A stretch of DNA of 38,014 nucleotides from JBDHTS01 sp044221445 (GCA_044221445.1 JBGAPF010000024.1:1-38014), one strand, 5' to 3'. Shown: positions 1 through 8,076, numbered from the stretch's first letter. Numbers and translations: made by a program. Notes: generated by a model from the letters alone, not told the origin.

Positions 1-699
1 AAGGATAACGTGATTTACGGCATCGATCCGCATGACAGGTCGCATAACCTGATCATCGCCTATAACAAGGTGTCGGGATCGAAAAAGAAGCACGGCATCA
101 TTATTTCGCGTGAGGTGAACGACAGCTTCATTTTCAACAACGAAACCCGCAATAACCATGGTTCGGGCATCATGCTCGACAGGAACTGCGTACGCACCGT
201 CGTTGCCAACAACAAGTCTTCCTATAACCATGGGGACGGCATTACGCTGTACGAAAGCCCGGATAACGTCCTGTACGGCAACATCATCGAAAACAACCAT
301 GGGAGCGGGATCCGCATCCGTAACAGCTGGGACGTGAACGTTGGCGGCGGCAGCATTGCCATGAATACCGGCTTTGCCTTCGAACTGTATGAAGATTCCC
401 TCAAGCACACGTCCCGCGACTTTGAAATGGACCCTGTAATCCCCCGTGCCGCCATGACGGTCGACAACGTCGATCTCGAAAGCAATGCCGGCATCCTGAA
501 AACAGGCGGTTTCGAAAGGGCAAGCTTTCAGAATATGAACCTGCAGAAGCAGTTTATAGGACGCCTGCCGCTGGCGGGGGACATCTCCAAAATGACCGGC
601 AAGCTCAAGGGTTATGCAAAAGAGAAGTCCGGGGCTTTCTCCGTCCAGTCAACGGAGCAGAAGGAAGCGGAAGCTAAAGGGCCTGAGACCGAACATTAA
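1..699 (+). CDS. algG: Mannuronan C5-epimerase AlgG, C-terminal part
   Basis: Periplasmic enzyme that converts D-mannuronate to L-guluronate within nascent alginate. The window starts inside the gene, so only about the last 232 residues are visible (AlgG is about 540 aa in Pseudomonas). The conserved catalytic DPHDRS motif lies at nt 25-42, followed by KKHGI, SREVNDSFIF and LDRN, and then parallel beta-helix-like repeats (HGSGI, HGDGITLYES, HGSGIRIRNS). These follow Pseudomonas AlgG closely from memory. The C-terminal tail (last 35 residues) is charged and low-complexity (QKEAEAKGPETEH) and is not typical of AlgG. A GTG at nt 10 could look like a start, but the reading frame is open upstream and the epimerase core is incomplete without it. 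It is followed by algD after 117 nt. Confidence 0.93.
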   Translation, partial: KDNVIYGIDPHDRSHNLIIAYNKVSGSKKKHGIIISREVNDSFIFNNETRNNHGSGIMLDRNCVRTVVANNKSSYNHGDGITLYESPDNVLYGNIIENNHGSGIRIRNSWDVNVGGGSIAMNTGFAFELYEDSLKHTSRDFEMDPVIPRAAMTVDNVDLESNAGILKTGGFERASFQNMNLQKQFIGRLPLAGDISKMTGKLKGYAKEKSGAFSVQSTEQKEAEAKGPETEH

Positions 700-743
700 C
701 CAGGAAACTTCGCTTTTACTTCGCAGATGCAGCACAATTTTTC

Positions 744-772
744 TTGTATTTCGTAAAACTTATCACTAGAAC
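744..772 (+). promoter_or_regulatory. Candidate sigma-70 promoter before algD
   Basis: TTGTAT and TAGAAC separated by 17 nt, in the 117-nt gap between algG and algD. The boxes are only moderate matches. I found no AlgU/RpoE-type GAACTT-N16-TCTGA element of the kind that drives algD in Pseudomonas. algD could equally be read through from algG. Confidence 0.3.
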
Positions 773-816
773 CTAAACCATCTTTGATCTTTACAGTCTT
801 GAAGGAGCCATCATCC

Positions 817-2133
817 ATGCGCATTAGTATTTTCGGTCTTGGGTATGTCGGAGCGGTCGCAGCAGCCTGCATCGCGGATTCCGGCCATGACGTCATCGCC
901 ATCGACACCGATCCGGTTAAAGTGAAATGCATCCAGGAAGGCCGCTCGCCGATCGTTGAGCCGGGTCTGCCTGAACTGATTAAAAAAGGCGCGACGTCAG
1001 GCAAGCTGAAAGCGACCCTGTCCTGCCAGGAAGCCGTGATGGGCAGCGATATGTCGCTGATCTGCGTCGGCACCCCGAGCAACGCCGACGGTTCCCTGAA
1101 GCTGGACTATGTCGAGGCTGTCTGCCGCGAAATCGGCGAAGTCCTGAAAACGAAAAAAGAATTCCACACGGTCATCCTGCGCAGCACGGTCGTTCCGGGC
1201 ACAGCGCACAACATCGCCATTCCGGCGCTTGAAAAGGCATCGGGCAAAAAGGCCGGCGTTGATTTCGGCTTCGGCAACAACCCGGAATTCCTGCGCGAAT
1301 CCACCGCGATCTACGATTACTTCAACCCGCCGAAAATCGTGATCGGTGCTATCGACAAGAAAACCGGCGAAGCCGTCTCCGAACTGTACAAAGGCATCGA
1401 AGCGCCTGAAGTCATCACCGACGTCCAGGTCGCCGAAGGCGTGAAATACGCCGACAACGCCTGGCACGCCATCAAAGTGGGCTTCGCCAACGAACTCGGC
1501 AACATCCTGAAGGAACTCGGCGTCGACAGCCATAAAGTCATGCAGATCTTCTTCCTGGACACCAAGCTGAACATCTCCAAGCATTACCTGACGCCGGGCT
1601 TCGCCTTCGGCGGCTCGTGCCTGCCGAAAGACGTTCGCGCCATCCGCGCCAGCGGCAAGAAACAGGGCCTCAAAACCCCGATCTTCGACGCGCTGCTGGA
1701 AGCCAATGACGAGCAGGTCCGCCGCGCTCATGAAATGGTCAAGAAAAGCGGCAAAAAGAATGTCGCAATGCTGGGCCTGGCATTCAAAGCCGACTCGGAC
1801 GATCTGCGCGAAAGCCCGCTGGTGGCCCTGGCCGACCTGCTGCTGAAAGACGGCGTGAAACTCTCTATCTATGATCCGCACGTCTCGGAAGCTGCCAACA
1901 TGGAAGGCGCCAACCAGAAGTATATCCGCGAAGGCATTCCCCATATTTCAAAATGCCTGGTGGAAAACCCCAACGATCTGGCCGGTGCTGAACTGATCAT
2001 CGTGGGCAACCACGGCAAGGATTTCGGCACGATCCTTGCGAAGGCCAACGACAATACCGCCATCATTGATCTCGTCCGCCTGAAGGACAAGGCTGGTGAA
2101 GGCCGCGCCAACTACACCGGTATCTGCTGGTAA
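817..2133 (+). CDS. algD: GDP-mannose 6-dehydrogenase AlgD
   Basis: Cytosolic NAD-dependent four-electron oxidation of GDP-mannose to GDP-mannuronate, the committed step of alginate synthesis. The 438-aa product matches the length of Pseudomonas AlgD (436 aa). It has the UDP-Glc/GDP-Man dehydrogenase plan: N-terminal Rossmann fold with GLGYVG at residues 7-12, NNPEFLRE in the central region, and the catalytic cysteine in FGGSCLPKD. That cysteine falls at residue 268, the position used in Pseudomonas. The chosen ATG has GAAGGAG 9 nt upstream and begins directly at the Rossmann strand (MRISIFGLGYVG); an in-frame TTG at 784 would add 11 residues with no RBS. It is followed by alg8 after 17 nt, so the two are probably cotranscribed. 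Confidence 0.96.
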   Translation: MRISIFGLGYVGAVAAACIADSGHDVIAIDTDPVKVKCIQEGRSPIVEPGLPELIKKGATSGKLKATLSCQEAVMGSDMSLICVGTPSNADGSLKLDYVEAVCREIGEVLKTKKEFHTVILRSTVVPGTAHNIAIPALEKASGKKAGVDFGFGNNPEFLRESTAIYDYFNPPKIVIGAIDKKTGEAVSELYKGIEAPEVITDVQVAEGVKYADNAWHAIKVGFANELGNILKELGVDSHKVMQIFFLDTKLNISKHYLTPGFAFGGSCLPKDVRAIRASGKKQGLKTPIFDALLEANDEQVRRAHEMVKKSGKKNVAMLGLAFKADSDDLRESPLVALADLLLKDGVKLSIYDPHVSEAANMEGANQKYIREGIPHISKCLVENPNDLAGAELIIVGNHGKDFGTILAKANDNTAIIDLVRLKDKAGEGRANYTGICW

Positions 2134-2150
2134 CACAAGGTAAGAAGACA

Positions 2151-3698
2151 ATGACAGCCATGACCACCACCGGTGAAAAGCCCCGTAAAGTCCCTTTCTG
2201 GGCCATACCGGGTCTGCAGGGGTTCGCCCTTTATACCATCGCTCTGGTGTTCATGGCGTCATTGCTTCCTTCCGTTGCCTTCCAGCCAGGGTCGAAACAA
2301 TTCATCCTGGTCATCGGCGGCCTTGCCATGTGGCGGTACTCCTGGGGCCTGATCCATTTTGGCCGCTCCATTATCTATCGCAAGAAAGTATTCCCGCGCC
2401 TGCGCGCAATCGCCGACGCGTCGACCGACAACCTGATGCCACCCCACGTTTATCTGCTGGTCACCAGCTTCCGGATCGATACCGAGACGACCTCGCGCGT
2501 CTTCCGCGCGGCGATCAGGGAGGCGATCAACTGCGGCGTCCCGACAACGGTCGTCGCCTCCATCGTCGAACTGGCCGATGAGTTCCTGGTCAAGGAAGTC
2601 TTCCGCAAGCTGGCGCCGCCGGACCATGTAAAGGTCCAGATCGTGCGCATTCCCGGCACCGGCAAGCGCGACGGCCTGGCTCAGGGTTTCCGCGCCATCT
2701 CGCGCGATATGCCGCCTCCGGGCTCCATCGTCGCCGTCATCGACGGCGATTCCGTGCTGCAGGACGGGCTGGTGCGCAAATGCGCGCCGTTCTTCCGCAT
2801 GATGCCGCAACTCGGCGCCCTGACCACCGACGAGGAATGCGACGTACGCGGCAGCCGCGTCATCCGCGAATGGCACCATCTGCGCTTTGCCCAGCGCCAG
2901 ATCCTGATGTCGTCCGTGGCGCTGTCCCGCAAAGTGCTGACCCTGACCGGTCGCATGTCCATGTTCCGGGCCGAAATCGTCACGAATCCGGATTTCATCC
3001 GCCATGTGGAAGAAGACGCGATCGAGCACTGGCGTCTCGGCTATTTCAAATTCCTGACGGGCGATGACAAATCCAGCTGGTTCTGGGTCCTGAAAGCTGG
3101 CTACGACATGATGTATGTGCCCGACACCATCGTCATGACCGTCGAACACCCGCCTTCCGACAATTTCTTCAAGGCGACCACCCAGCTTATGTTCCGTTGG
3201 TTCGGCAATATGTTGCGCACCAACGGGCGCGCGCTCAAACTCGGCCCGCGCAAAGTCGGCTTCTTTACGTGGTGGTGCGTGTTCGACCAGCGTATCTCGA
3301 TGTGGACGTCGCTGGCAGGCCCGACCTTCGCCATCATGCTTGTGATCAAGCACTCTCTTGCTTTCCTGCCCATTTATCTTGTCTGGATCGGCTTTACGCG
3401 CTGGGTGATGACCCTGATGTTGTTGTCCTCCCGCCGGGTCCTCAGCTGGTATTACCCATTCCTGATCTATTACAATCAGATCTGGGGCTCCTGCATCAAA
3501 ACCTACGTGTTCTTCCGCCTTGACGTGCAGTCCTGGACCCGCCAGAAAACGAAGCTGGCGCGCGGCCTGAACGCAAAACAGCAGGCCATGCTCAAGGCCT
3601 CGTCCATTGCCCTCCACTGCGTCGCGCTGATGTGCTTCATTTCCCTGGCCGGCCTGATCTCGGGCATCTTCGGCGTCCCGTTCGTAGGAAAACAGTAA
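2151..3698 (+). CDS. alg8: Alginate polymerase glycosyltransferase Alg8
   Basis: Inner-membrane family 2 glycosyltransferase that polymerises GDP-mannuronate and pushes the chain toward the periplasm. In Pseudomonas it needs Alg44 and c-di-GMP. The product is 515 aa (Pseudomonas about 494), with N-terminal membrane segments (about 20-45 and 50-65), a cytosolic catalytic domain, and several C-terminal membrane helices (about 380-440 and 480-510). Visible motifs are IDGDS (UDP/GDP-sugar and metal binding), TTDEE, and LTGDDKSSW, which is characteristic of Alg8. AAGGTAAGA precedes the ATG. No alg44 follows: the plus-strand block ends here, so alg44 must be elsewhere (upstream of the window or at another locus) if the system is complete. 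Confidence 0.94.
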   Translation: MTAMTTTGEKPRKVPFWAIPGLQGFALYTIALVFMASLLPSVAFQPGSKQFILVIGGLAMWRYSWGLIHFGRSIIYRKKVFPRLRAIADASTDNLMPPHVYLLVTSFRIDTETTSRVFRAAIREAINCGVPTTVVASIVELADEFLVKEVFRKLAPPDHVKVQIVRIPGTGKRDGLAQGFRAISRDMPPPGSIVAVIDGDSVLQDGLVRKCAPFFRMMPQLGALTTDEECDVRGSRVIREWHHLRFAQRQILMSSVALSRKVLTLTGRMSMFRAEIVTNPDFIRHVEEDAIEHWRLGYFKFLTGDDKSSWFWVLKAGYDMMYVPDTIVMTVEHPPSDNFFKATTQLMFRWFGNMLRTNGRALKLGPRKVGFFTWWCVFDQRISMWTSLAGPTFAIMLVIKHSLAFLPIYLVWIGFTRWVMTLMLLSSRRVLSWYYPFLIYYNQIWGSCIKTYVFFRLDVQSWTRQKTKLARGLNAKQQAMLKASSIALHCVALMCFISLAGLISGIFGVPFVGKQ

Positions 3699-3714
3699 TT
3701 CACCCAGTATTAAA

Positions 3715-3747
3715 ACAGCCATCCGGGTCTTGGACCGGGATGGCTGT
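3715..3747. terminator. Strong hairpin between alg8 and a minus-strand small gene
   Basis: 15-bp arms (3715-3729 and 3733-3747) with one mismatch and a TTG loop. On the minus strand it is followed by TTTTAAT, so it best fits an intrinsic terminator for the minus-strand gene ending at 3783. No T-run follows on the plus strand, but the stem could still end or protect the alg8 transcript. Confidence 0.7.
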
Positions 3748-3782
3748 CATGACGATCAGGGGCTGACGAGGCCGCGTTGGCC

Positions 3783-4079
3783 CTAATGGCTCGGCGCGTT
3801 ACGACGAGCGTAATTGTCCAGATACCAGACATTGCCTGTCCTGGGCGCCGCAGACGCCGTCTGAAGGGCAGGGGACGCTTTACCAGGTCTGGCTGCCTGG
3901 GAAACCGATTGCCCCGCCAGGCCGCTGTCCAGGACGCTGGAAAGGATACCGATCAGGCGGGCGATGTTGAGAAGGTCCGTGCTCTTGTCGAAACCGCTGA
4001 CATCGACTTGTCCGCCTTCGACGACGAGGAGGCTATGGCCCTTGATACACACTTCAAAGTCTGGAGGCATGTTTTTCAT
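3783..4079 (-). CDS. Small protein of unknown function in the alginate locus
   Basis: I do not recognise this gene. The product is 98 aa from the ATG at 4079, which has ACAGGACG 7 nt upstream; an in-frame ATG at 4109 would add 10 residues. The N-terminal half (MPPDFEVCIKGHSLLVVEGG) looks like an ordinary beta-rich segment. The middle is hydrophobic and leucine-rich (LLNIARLIGILSSVLDSGL, perhaps an amphipathic helix), and the C-terminal 35 residues are Ala/Pro/Ser-rich and probably disordered. There is no signal peptide. A plus-strand frame covers almost the same bases; the minus frame is preferred because of its RBS, its AT-rich upstream region (4110-4247) with operator-like repeats, and a minus-oriented terminator just after it. 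Confidence 0.5.
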   Translation of the reverse strand: MKNMPPDFEVCIKGHSLLVVEGGQVDVSGFDKSTDLLNIARLIGILSSVLDSGLAGQSVSQAARPGKASPALQTASAAPRTGNVWYLDNYARRNAPSH

Positions 4080-4158
4080 ATAAGCGCGTCCTGTACTTAT
4101 GTGAGCCATTACTTATTTTTCTAATATTACATGAAAAATCGGGTTCCAATGATACAAA

Positions 4159-4180
4159 ATTGAAACAATATTGAAACAAT
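4159..4180. repeat. Perfect tandem repeat of ATTGAAACAAT (2 x 11 bp)
   Basis: Two abutting identical 11-bp units (4159-4169 and 4170-4180), about one helical turn apart, in AT-rich DNA upstream of the small minus-strand gene and downstream of algI. The spacing suits cooperative binding of a regulator to one DNA face. This is an inference; no known box was recognised. Confidence 0.45.
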
Positions 4181-4200
4181 GCAGAAGAAACTATTTTGCA

Positions 4201-4218
4201 CAGCACAATATTGCGCTG
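4201..4218. promoter_or_regulatory. 18-bp operator-like palindrome
   Basis: CAGCACAATATTGCGCTG is self-complementary except for one base pair in each half (A/C at symmetric positions). It lies 20 bp from the tandem repeat at 4159-4180 and 30 bp from the end of algI. The form is typical of a site for a dimeric repressor or activator. The regulator is unknown. Confidence 0.4.
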
Positions 4219-4247
4219 CAACAATAGTGATTATTCGGACCTATTTC

Positions 4248-5696
4248 TTAAAACTGGAAGTACAGGAAGGGCGAGTAACTCATCGCGATCAGCCTGGTTA
4301 CAGCAACTACGAAAAATCCTGCCGCCAGTAACTGGAAAACAAGCGGAGGGGAGGATTTCATAGCCGTACTGCCCTTCGACAGCTCGACCGGCTCCCGCCA
4401 GCGCGCGAGATGGGGCTGCAGGAAGATCAGGCAGACGCCACCAATCAAAGCACATATGTAAATGCCTTTGATTTCCCATGCAAAGGCGTCGCTGACACCC
4501 ATTCCGTTCATTCCGGCCATCCCCCGATAGAAGGACAGGGCGGTCTCCATATTCGGTGCGCGGAACAGAACCCAGCCGATCAGGACGGCGAAAATACAGT
4601 AAACCGAGGCTATGGAACTGAGAATCAGTCCGTTTTTGGCGTCCTTGCCCCGAATCTCCCCTACGAACCGTTCGATGGCCAGAAGGCCGCCATGGAGCGC
4701 GCCCCACAGGACGAACGTCCAGTTCGCGCCATGCCACAGGCCGCCCAGCAGCATGGTCAGGAACAAATTGACATACGTGCGCACTTTGCCCTTCCGGTTG
4801 CCGCCCAGAGAAATATAAAGATAGTCGCGCAGCCAGGTCGAAAGGCTGATATGCCAGCGCCGCCAGAACTCGGTGATGCTCTTGCTGATATAAGGGAAAT
4901 TGAAGTTCTCGATGAAACGGAATCCCATCATCAGGGCCAGCCCCACCGCCATTTCGCTGTATCCGGAAAAATCGAAATAAAGCTGGACGGTATAGGCGAT
5001 GACGCCGATCCAGGAATCGGCCATGCTGGGGTTTTCGAGCGCAAAGGCGGCGTCTGCCAAGGGAGCCACCGTATCGGCGATCAGCACTTTTTTGGCGAAG
5101 CCGAGCATGAAGCGGTAAGCGCCCTCGGAAAACAGGTCCATGCCGTGGCGGCGGTTGGTGAACTGCCAGGCCAGGTCTTTATACCTCAGGACGGGGCCGG
5201 CGATCAGATGGGGGAAAAGAGTGATAAACGCTGCAAAATCAAACAGGTTACGGGTCGGCGGCGTGTCCTTGCGCCAGACGTCGACAATATAGCTGATGGC
5301 GTGAAAGACGAAAAAGGATATGCCGATGGGCAGCAGGACATGGACGAATTCCTCGGGAACGTCGATGCCGGCCTTGATCATGATGGCCTGAAAGCTGCTG
5401 ACCCCGAAATTCCAGTATTTGAAATAGCCTAGGGTCAGAAGGTTGCCCACCACGCCGGCGCGCATCAGCCACAGCGAACGGGGGGTGTCGCGCCATTTAT
5501 CGACATAGAGCGCCACAAGCCAGCTGAACCCGATAATGCTGTACAGAAGGATCAGGAAATCGACGCGCCACCAGGCGTAGAAAACGGAACTGCCGGCCAG
5601 GATGACGGCTGAACGGCCCCTGAAAGGGGTGATGTAGTAGATCGAAAGAAAGACCGGCAGGAAGATAAACAGGAAGATCGGTGAAGCGAAGATCAT
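4248..5696 (-). CDS. algI: Alginate O-acetyltransferase AlgI (MBOAT family)
   Basis: Multi-pass inner-membrane acyl carrier that moves acetyl groups across the membrane for O-acetylation of alginate by the periplasmic SGNH enzymes AlgJ and AlgX. The product is 482 aa, rich in membrane helices, with the MBOAT signature region (FDFSGYSEMAVG, ITEFWRRWHISLSTWLRDY, LWHGANWTF). The catalytic His of WHGAN falls at residue 322, the same number as in Pseudomonas AlgI, and a second invariant His (ALHGG) is at 335. It lies 38 nt downstream of algF on the same strand, so an algF-algI operon is likely. No algJ is present here, unlike the Pseudomonas order algI-algJ-algF. Confidence 0.95.
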   Translation of the reverse strand: MIFASPIFLFIFLPVFLSIYYITPFRGRSAVILAGSSVFYAWWRVDFLILLYSIIGFSWLVALYVDKWRDTPRSLWLMRAGVVGNLLTLGYFKYWNFGVSSFQAIMIKAGIDVPEEFVHVLLPIGISFFVFHAISYIVDVWRKDTPPTRNLFDFAAFITLFPHLIAGPVLRYKDLAWQFTNRRHGMDLFSEGAYRFMLGFAKKVLIADTVAPLADAAFALENPSMADSWIGVIAYTVQLYFDFSGYSEMAVGLALMMGFRFIENFNFPYISKSITEFWRRWHISLSTWLRDYLYISLGGNRKGKVRTYVNLFLTMLLGGLWHGANWTFVLWGALHGGLLAIERFVGEIRGKDAKNGLILSSIASVYCIFAVLIGWVLFRAPNMETALSFYRGMAGMNGMGVSDAFAWEIKGIYICALIGGVCLIFLQPHLARWREPVELSKGSTAMKSSPPLVFQLLAAGFFVVAVTRLIAMSYSPFLYFQF

Positions 5697-5734
5697 GGCT
5701 GTTTATATCCTGCCGGTCGTAAATTATCTAATAA

Positions 5735-6376
5735 TTACTGCTTTGTATCGGTCGTGGCCGCTGCCTGTACGGCGGCGATCTTACCGTCCTTGCCTTTCAA
5801 GGCGACGACTGCGGTCGAAGCGTTACGCTTCAACTCGACCGCGGGCACGTCGGCAACCTTTGTGTCGCCGTCATAGAGCGCCAGTTGGATGGCCAGCGGG
5901 TTGATTTCGCGAAAGCCGCTTTTACCGGTATCGGTCGCCGCGACGACTTCGATCTTGCCGTCCGCGGTTTTCAGCGAAAGCTTCTTGTCGGAAAGGTTGT
6001 AGAAGGCGATCAGGGCCTTGCTTTGATCCTTGACGGCTTCGTCTTTCAGGACGGTCAGCGCGTCGCCGTTCAGCACGGCGGTGTAATAAGCGCCGCTGGC
6101 AAGGGTTTCAGAGGCTTTGGCGTCGCGTGCCGTGATGTCGGCCGCGCCCTCTTTAAGGGGGACATAGGCGCCCACTTTATCGTAGGAAACGTTGCCATAT
6201 GCCTTGCCGCGGATCGTCGGGATAACGCCGTCTTCTTTAGTCCCGGCGTTGATGAGGCGTACGAAAGCCGAGCCTTCTGGCGCGACGGGATCATACAGGC
6301 CTTCATCCTGGGCACGGGACGGCGATGCCGAGAAGGCCACCGCGATAAATGCCAGTAATACGAGCCACCTTTTCAT
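5735..6376 (-). CDS. algF: Alginate O-acetylation protein AlgF
   Basis: Periplasmic accessory protein required for O-acetylation of alginate; in Pseudomonas it acts with AlgI, AlgJ and AlgX. The 213-aa product has a clear Sec signal peptide (MKRWLVLLAFIAVAFSASPSRA, cleavage near residue 22) and matches AlgF along its length: GLYDPVAPEGSAFVRLINA, YYTAVLNGDALTVL, LIAFYNLSDKKLSLKTADG, REINPLAIQLALYDGD. The second ATG (6376) is chosen because GGAG lies 6 nt upstream. An in-frame ATG at 6388 overlaps that RBS and would add a charged tetrapeptide to the signal sequence. It is the first gene of the minus-strand algF-algI pair. Confidence 0.92.
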   Translation of the reverse strand: MKRWLVLLAFIAVAFSASPSRAQDEGLYDPVAPEGSAFVRLINAGTKEDGVIPTIRGKAYGNVSYDKVGAYVPLKEGAADITARDAKASETLASGAYYTAVLNGDALTVLKDEAVKDQSKALIAFYNLSDKKLSLKTADGKIEVVAATDTGKSGFREINPLAIQLALYDGDTKVADVPAVELKRNASTAVVALKGKDGKIAAVQAAATTDTKQ

Positions 6377-6475
6377 TCTTTTCTCCATGAAAACAGGGTT
6401 TAAGCTTTGTGCAGCGCATATATAGTCAGCAATTGTGGCAAAATCCAGCTTAATATTACGGCAAACTAAGGTTTT

Positions 6476-7942
6476 TTAGACGGGATACAACTGTGCGTTT
6501 TTTACCGTCATTTGCGCCGCCGCGGTCCCCGTGTCGCACCTGAACGTCATATTGACGCGCAGACGCAGTTCCGTCCATCCGGCCAGGTATTCGATGGCGG
6601 GTGTTTTGAAATGCAGGGCGCGCGAGCCGCTGGCGCTGACAAGGTCTGCAATGGCCAGCGTGTCGAAGCTGCGGCGTCCGTTATCGGCGGCCCAGGACGC
6701 CGACTGGTTGCGCAACTCTATGTTCGCTTCGTACCAGATGCCCGTCCCTGAAAAACTGTCGAGGGTGATCTCGGCCTCGGCCACATAGGACGTGCCGACC
6801 GAAAGTCCTGATGTTACGGATTGCCTCAAAGAGAGTCTCTCACCGGTGGAAAGGCCGGAGCCGTAGTTCACGGCCATGACCTGTTTATCCTGCCCGTTCT
6901 TGCCCAGGGTCTTTGTGCCTGACGCGGTGTTGGTTTCGGATATCCATCCCGCCGCCACACCGCCGGTCGTGTTCGAACCGATCGTTCCTCCCGTGCCGGA
7001 TAAAGAGGGATTTATCAGCATGTTTCCCGCGTTCAGGCTGAACCCTGCACTGCGACCGTAAAACGGGGTCAGCGCCTGCTCCAGCTTCTGGGACAGGAAA
7101 AACCCTCCGAGCGGGGAAGGGTGGATGCCGTCATACGAATATCCGCTTTTCCAGCTGCGGCTCGCCGGATCTGTGACCGCGTCATAGTAATCCCAGATTT
7201 TGACGTTTGTCGAACCCTGCGCCCTGATCCAGGCGTTCAGGCTTTCCCGCGCGTCTTTTTGCGTCGAGGTATCGGCGTCGCGCGGCGGCACCGTCCCCAG
7301 CACGGCTTTTTTACCGAGCGTGCCGGTAATATAAGACAGGATGGATGTCAGGTTGGACTGGATGGTGCTGTTGGCAACGCTGGCGGATATGTCGTTGGTC
7401 CCGCCCATCACGACGATCAGCGTGGCGCCGAGCCCGGGCAGATCGACGGCCTTGCGGTTGTTCATATCGGTGGTCGAATTGCCGCCGATCCCCCGGTTGA
7501 GGTTATGATTGAAGGCGTAACGCTGGCCCGACAGCATATTCAGGCCGCTGACGTAGCCCTGCGCCGGATAGGTTATGACCGCCCCCTTGCTTTTATATGC
7601 GGTGCCGCCGGATGCATAGGTGCCATAGGCCGACGTGTCGGCCCCGATGGTAAATCCGTTCGCGCCCGTGCTGGTGGCCGTAAAAACGGCATTGTTCACC
7701 TGGGTCATACCCTGGACGCCCCATATATAGACGCTGTCACCCGTGGAAAAACCGTGGCCCGTTTTCGTGACCGCACCGGGGTTGGCTTTGGTCAGTCCGG
7801 TAATGCCGACAGCGCCCGCCGCACTGTTCGAGGAGGACGCCCCCGTAATCGAGTCGCCGAAAATGACGAGGGTCTGCGGCGACGCGTCGATGGTCGATGC
7901 GCTTTTTACACCCTGTTTCAAATATCCTGGTTTCAGCAGCAC
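6476..7942 (-). CDS. SGNH/GDSL hydrolase with an inserted phage-tail-like domain
   Basis: Predicted esterase or deacetylase of the SGNH fold, 488 aa. Catalytic blocks are GDSIT (nucleophile Ser about 31), IGGNSTTDM (oxyanion Gly), GGTND (about 180-184) and DGIHPSPLGG (Asp about 271, His about 274). Between block I and block II, residues about 46-114 form an insert (ITGLTKANPGAVTKTGHG, GDSVYIWGVQGM, NGFTIGADTS, SGGTAY). It resembles the small beta module annotated as FCCH-like in phage tail proteins. The C-terminal 180 residues look like a carbohydrate-binding jelly roll. No signal peptide is seen. The start is GTG at 7942 with AAGGAGG upstream; an upstream ATG at 8041 would read through the terminator of the preceding gene. 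It lies next to algF, but it does not resemble AlgJ or AlgX. Confidence 0.82.
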   Translation of the reverse strand: MLLKPGYLKQGVKSASTIDASPQTLVIFGDSITGASSSNSAAGAVGITGLTKANPGAVTKTGHGFSTGDSVYIWGVQGMTQVNNAVFTATSTGANGFTIGADTSAYGTYASGGTAYKSKGAVITYPAQGYVSGLNMLSGQRYAFNHNLNRGIGGNSTTDMNNRKAVDLPGLGATLIVVMGGTNDISASVANSTIQSNLTSILSYITGTLGKKAVLGTVPPRDADTSTQKDARESLNAWIRAQGSTNVKIWDYYDAVTDPASRSWKSGYSYDGIHPSPLGGFFLSQKLEQALTPFYGRSAGFSLNAGNMLINPSLSGTGGTIGSNTTGGVAAGWISETNTASGTKTLGKNGQDKQVMAVNYGSGLSTGERLSLRQSVTSGLSVGTSYVAEAEITLDSFSGTGIWYEANIELRNQSASWAADNGRRSFDTLAIADLVSASGSRALHFKTPAIEYLAGWTELRLRVNMTFRCDTGTAAAQMTVKNAQLYPV

Positions 7943-7967
7943 GCCTGTCCTCCTTGAAAAAAACATG

Positions 7968-7999
7968 AAAAAAGGCGGGCTCCGTGAACGGAGTCCGCC
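7968..7999 (-). terminator. Intrinsic terminator of the flavoprotein gene
   Basis: On the minus strand, a GC-rich stem of about 12 bp (arms 7974-7985 and 7988-7999, one A-C mismatch) is followed directly by TTTTTT. It sits 77 nt after the stop of the minus-strand flavoprotein gene and 26 nt before the GTG of the SGNH gene. It therefore separates the two transcripts and rules out the longer SGNH start. Confidence 0.85.
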
Positions 8000-8076
8000 T
8001 GTGTATGAAGGAATATTCACGGTTGTGCCCCGCAAATACAAGAATAAAAGATATGGTTACGGGCGCATGGCTGGCT

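Noticed and set aside
997..1944. Minus-strand open frame opposite algD
   Set aside because: Low-complexity shadow of algD with no RBS or domain.
2259..3722. Long minus-strand open frame opposite alg8 (487 codons)
   Set aside because: Antisense shadow of alg8: composition is His/Arg/Asp-rich, there are no family motifs, and alg8 is unmistakable on the other strand.
3715..3747. Plus-strand intrinsic terminator of alg8
   Set aside because: Stem is strong, but no T-run follows on the plus strand; assigned mainly to the minus-strand gene.
3777..4124. Plus-strand open frame opposite the small gene at 3783-4079
   Set aside because: No RBS, and the nearby terminator and operator-like sites fit the minus-strand gene better. 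Some doubt remains, as neither product is recognised.
4159..4180. CRISPR-like repeat
   Set aside because: Only two abutting 11-bp copies with no spacers; no CRISPR array or cas gene anywhere in the window.
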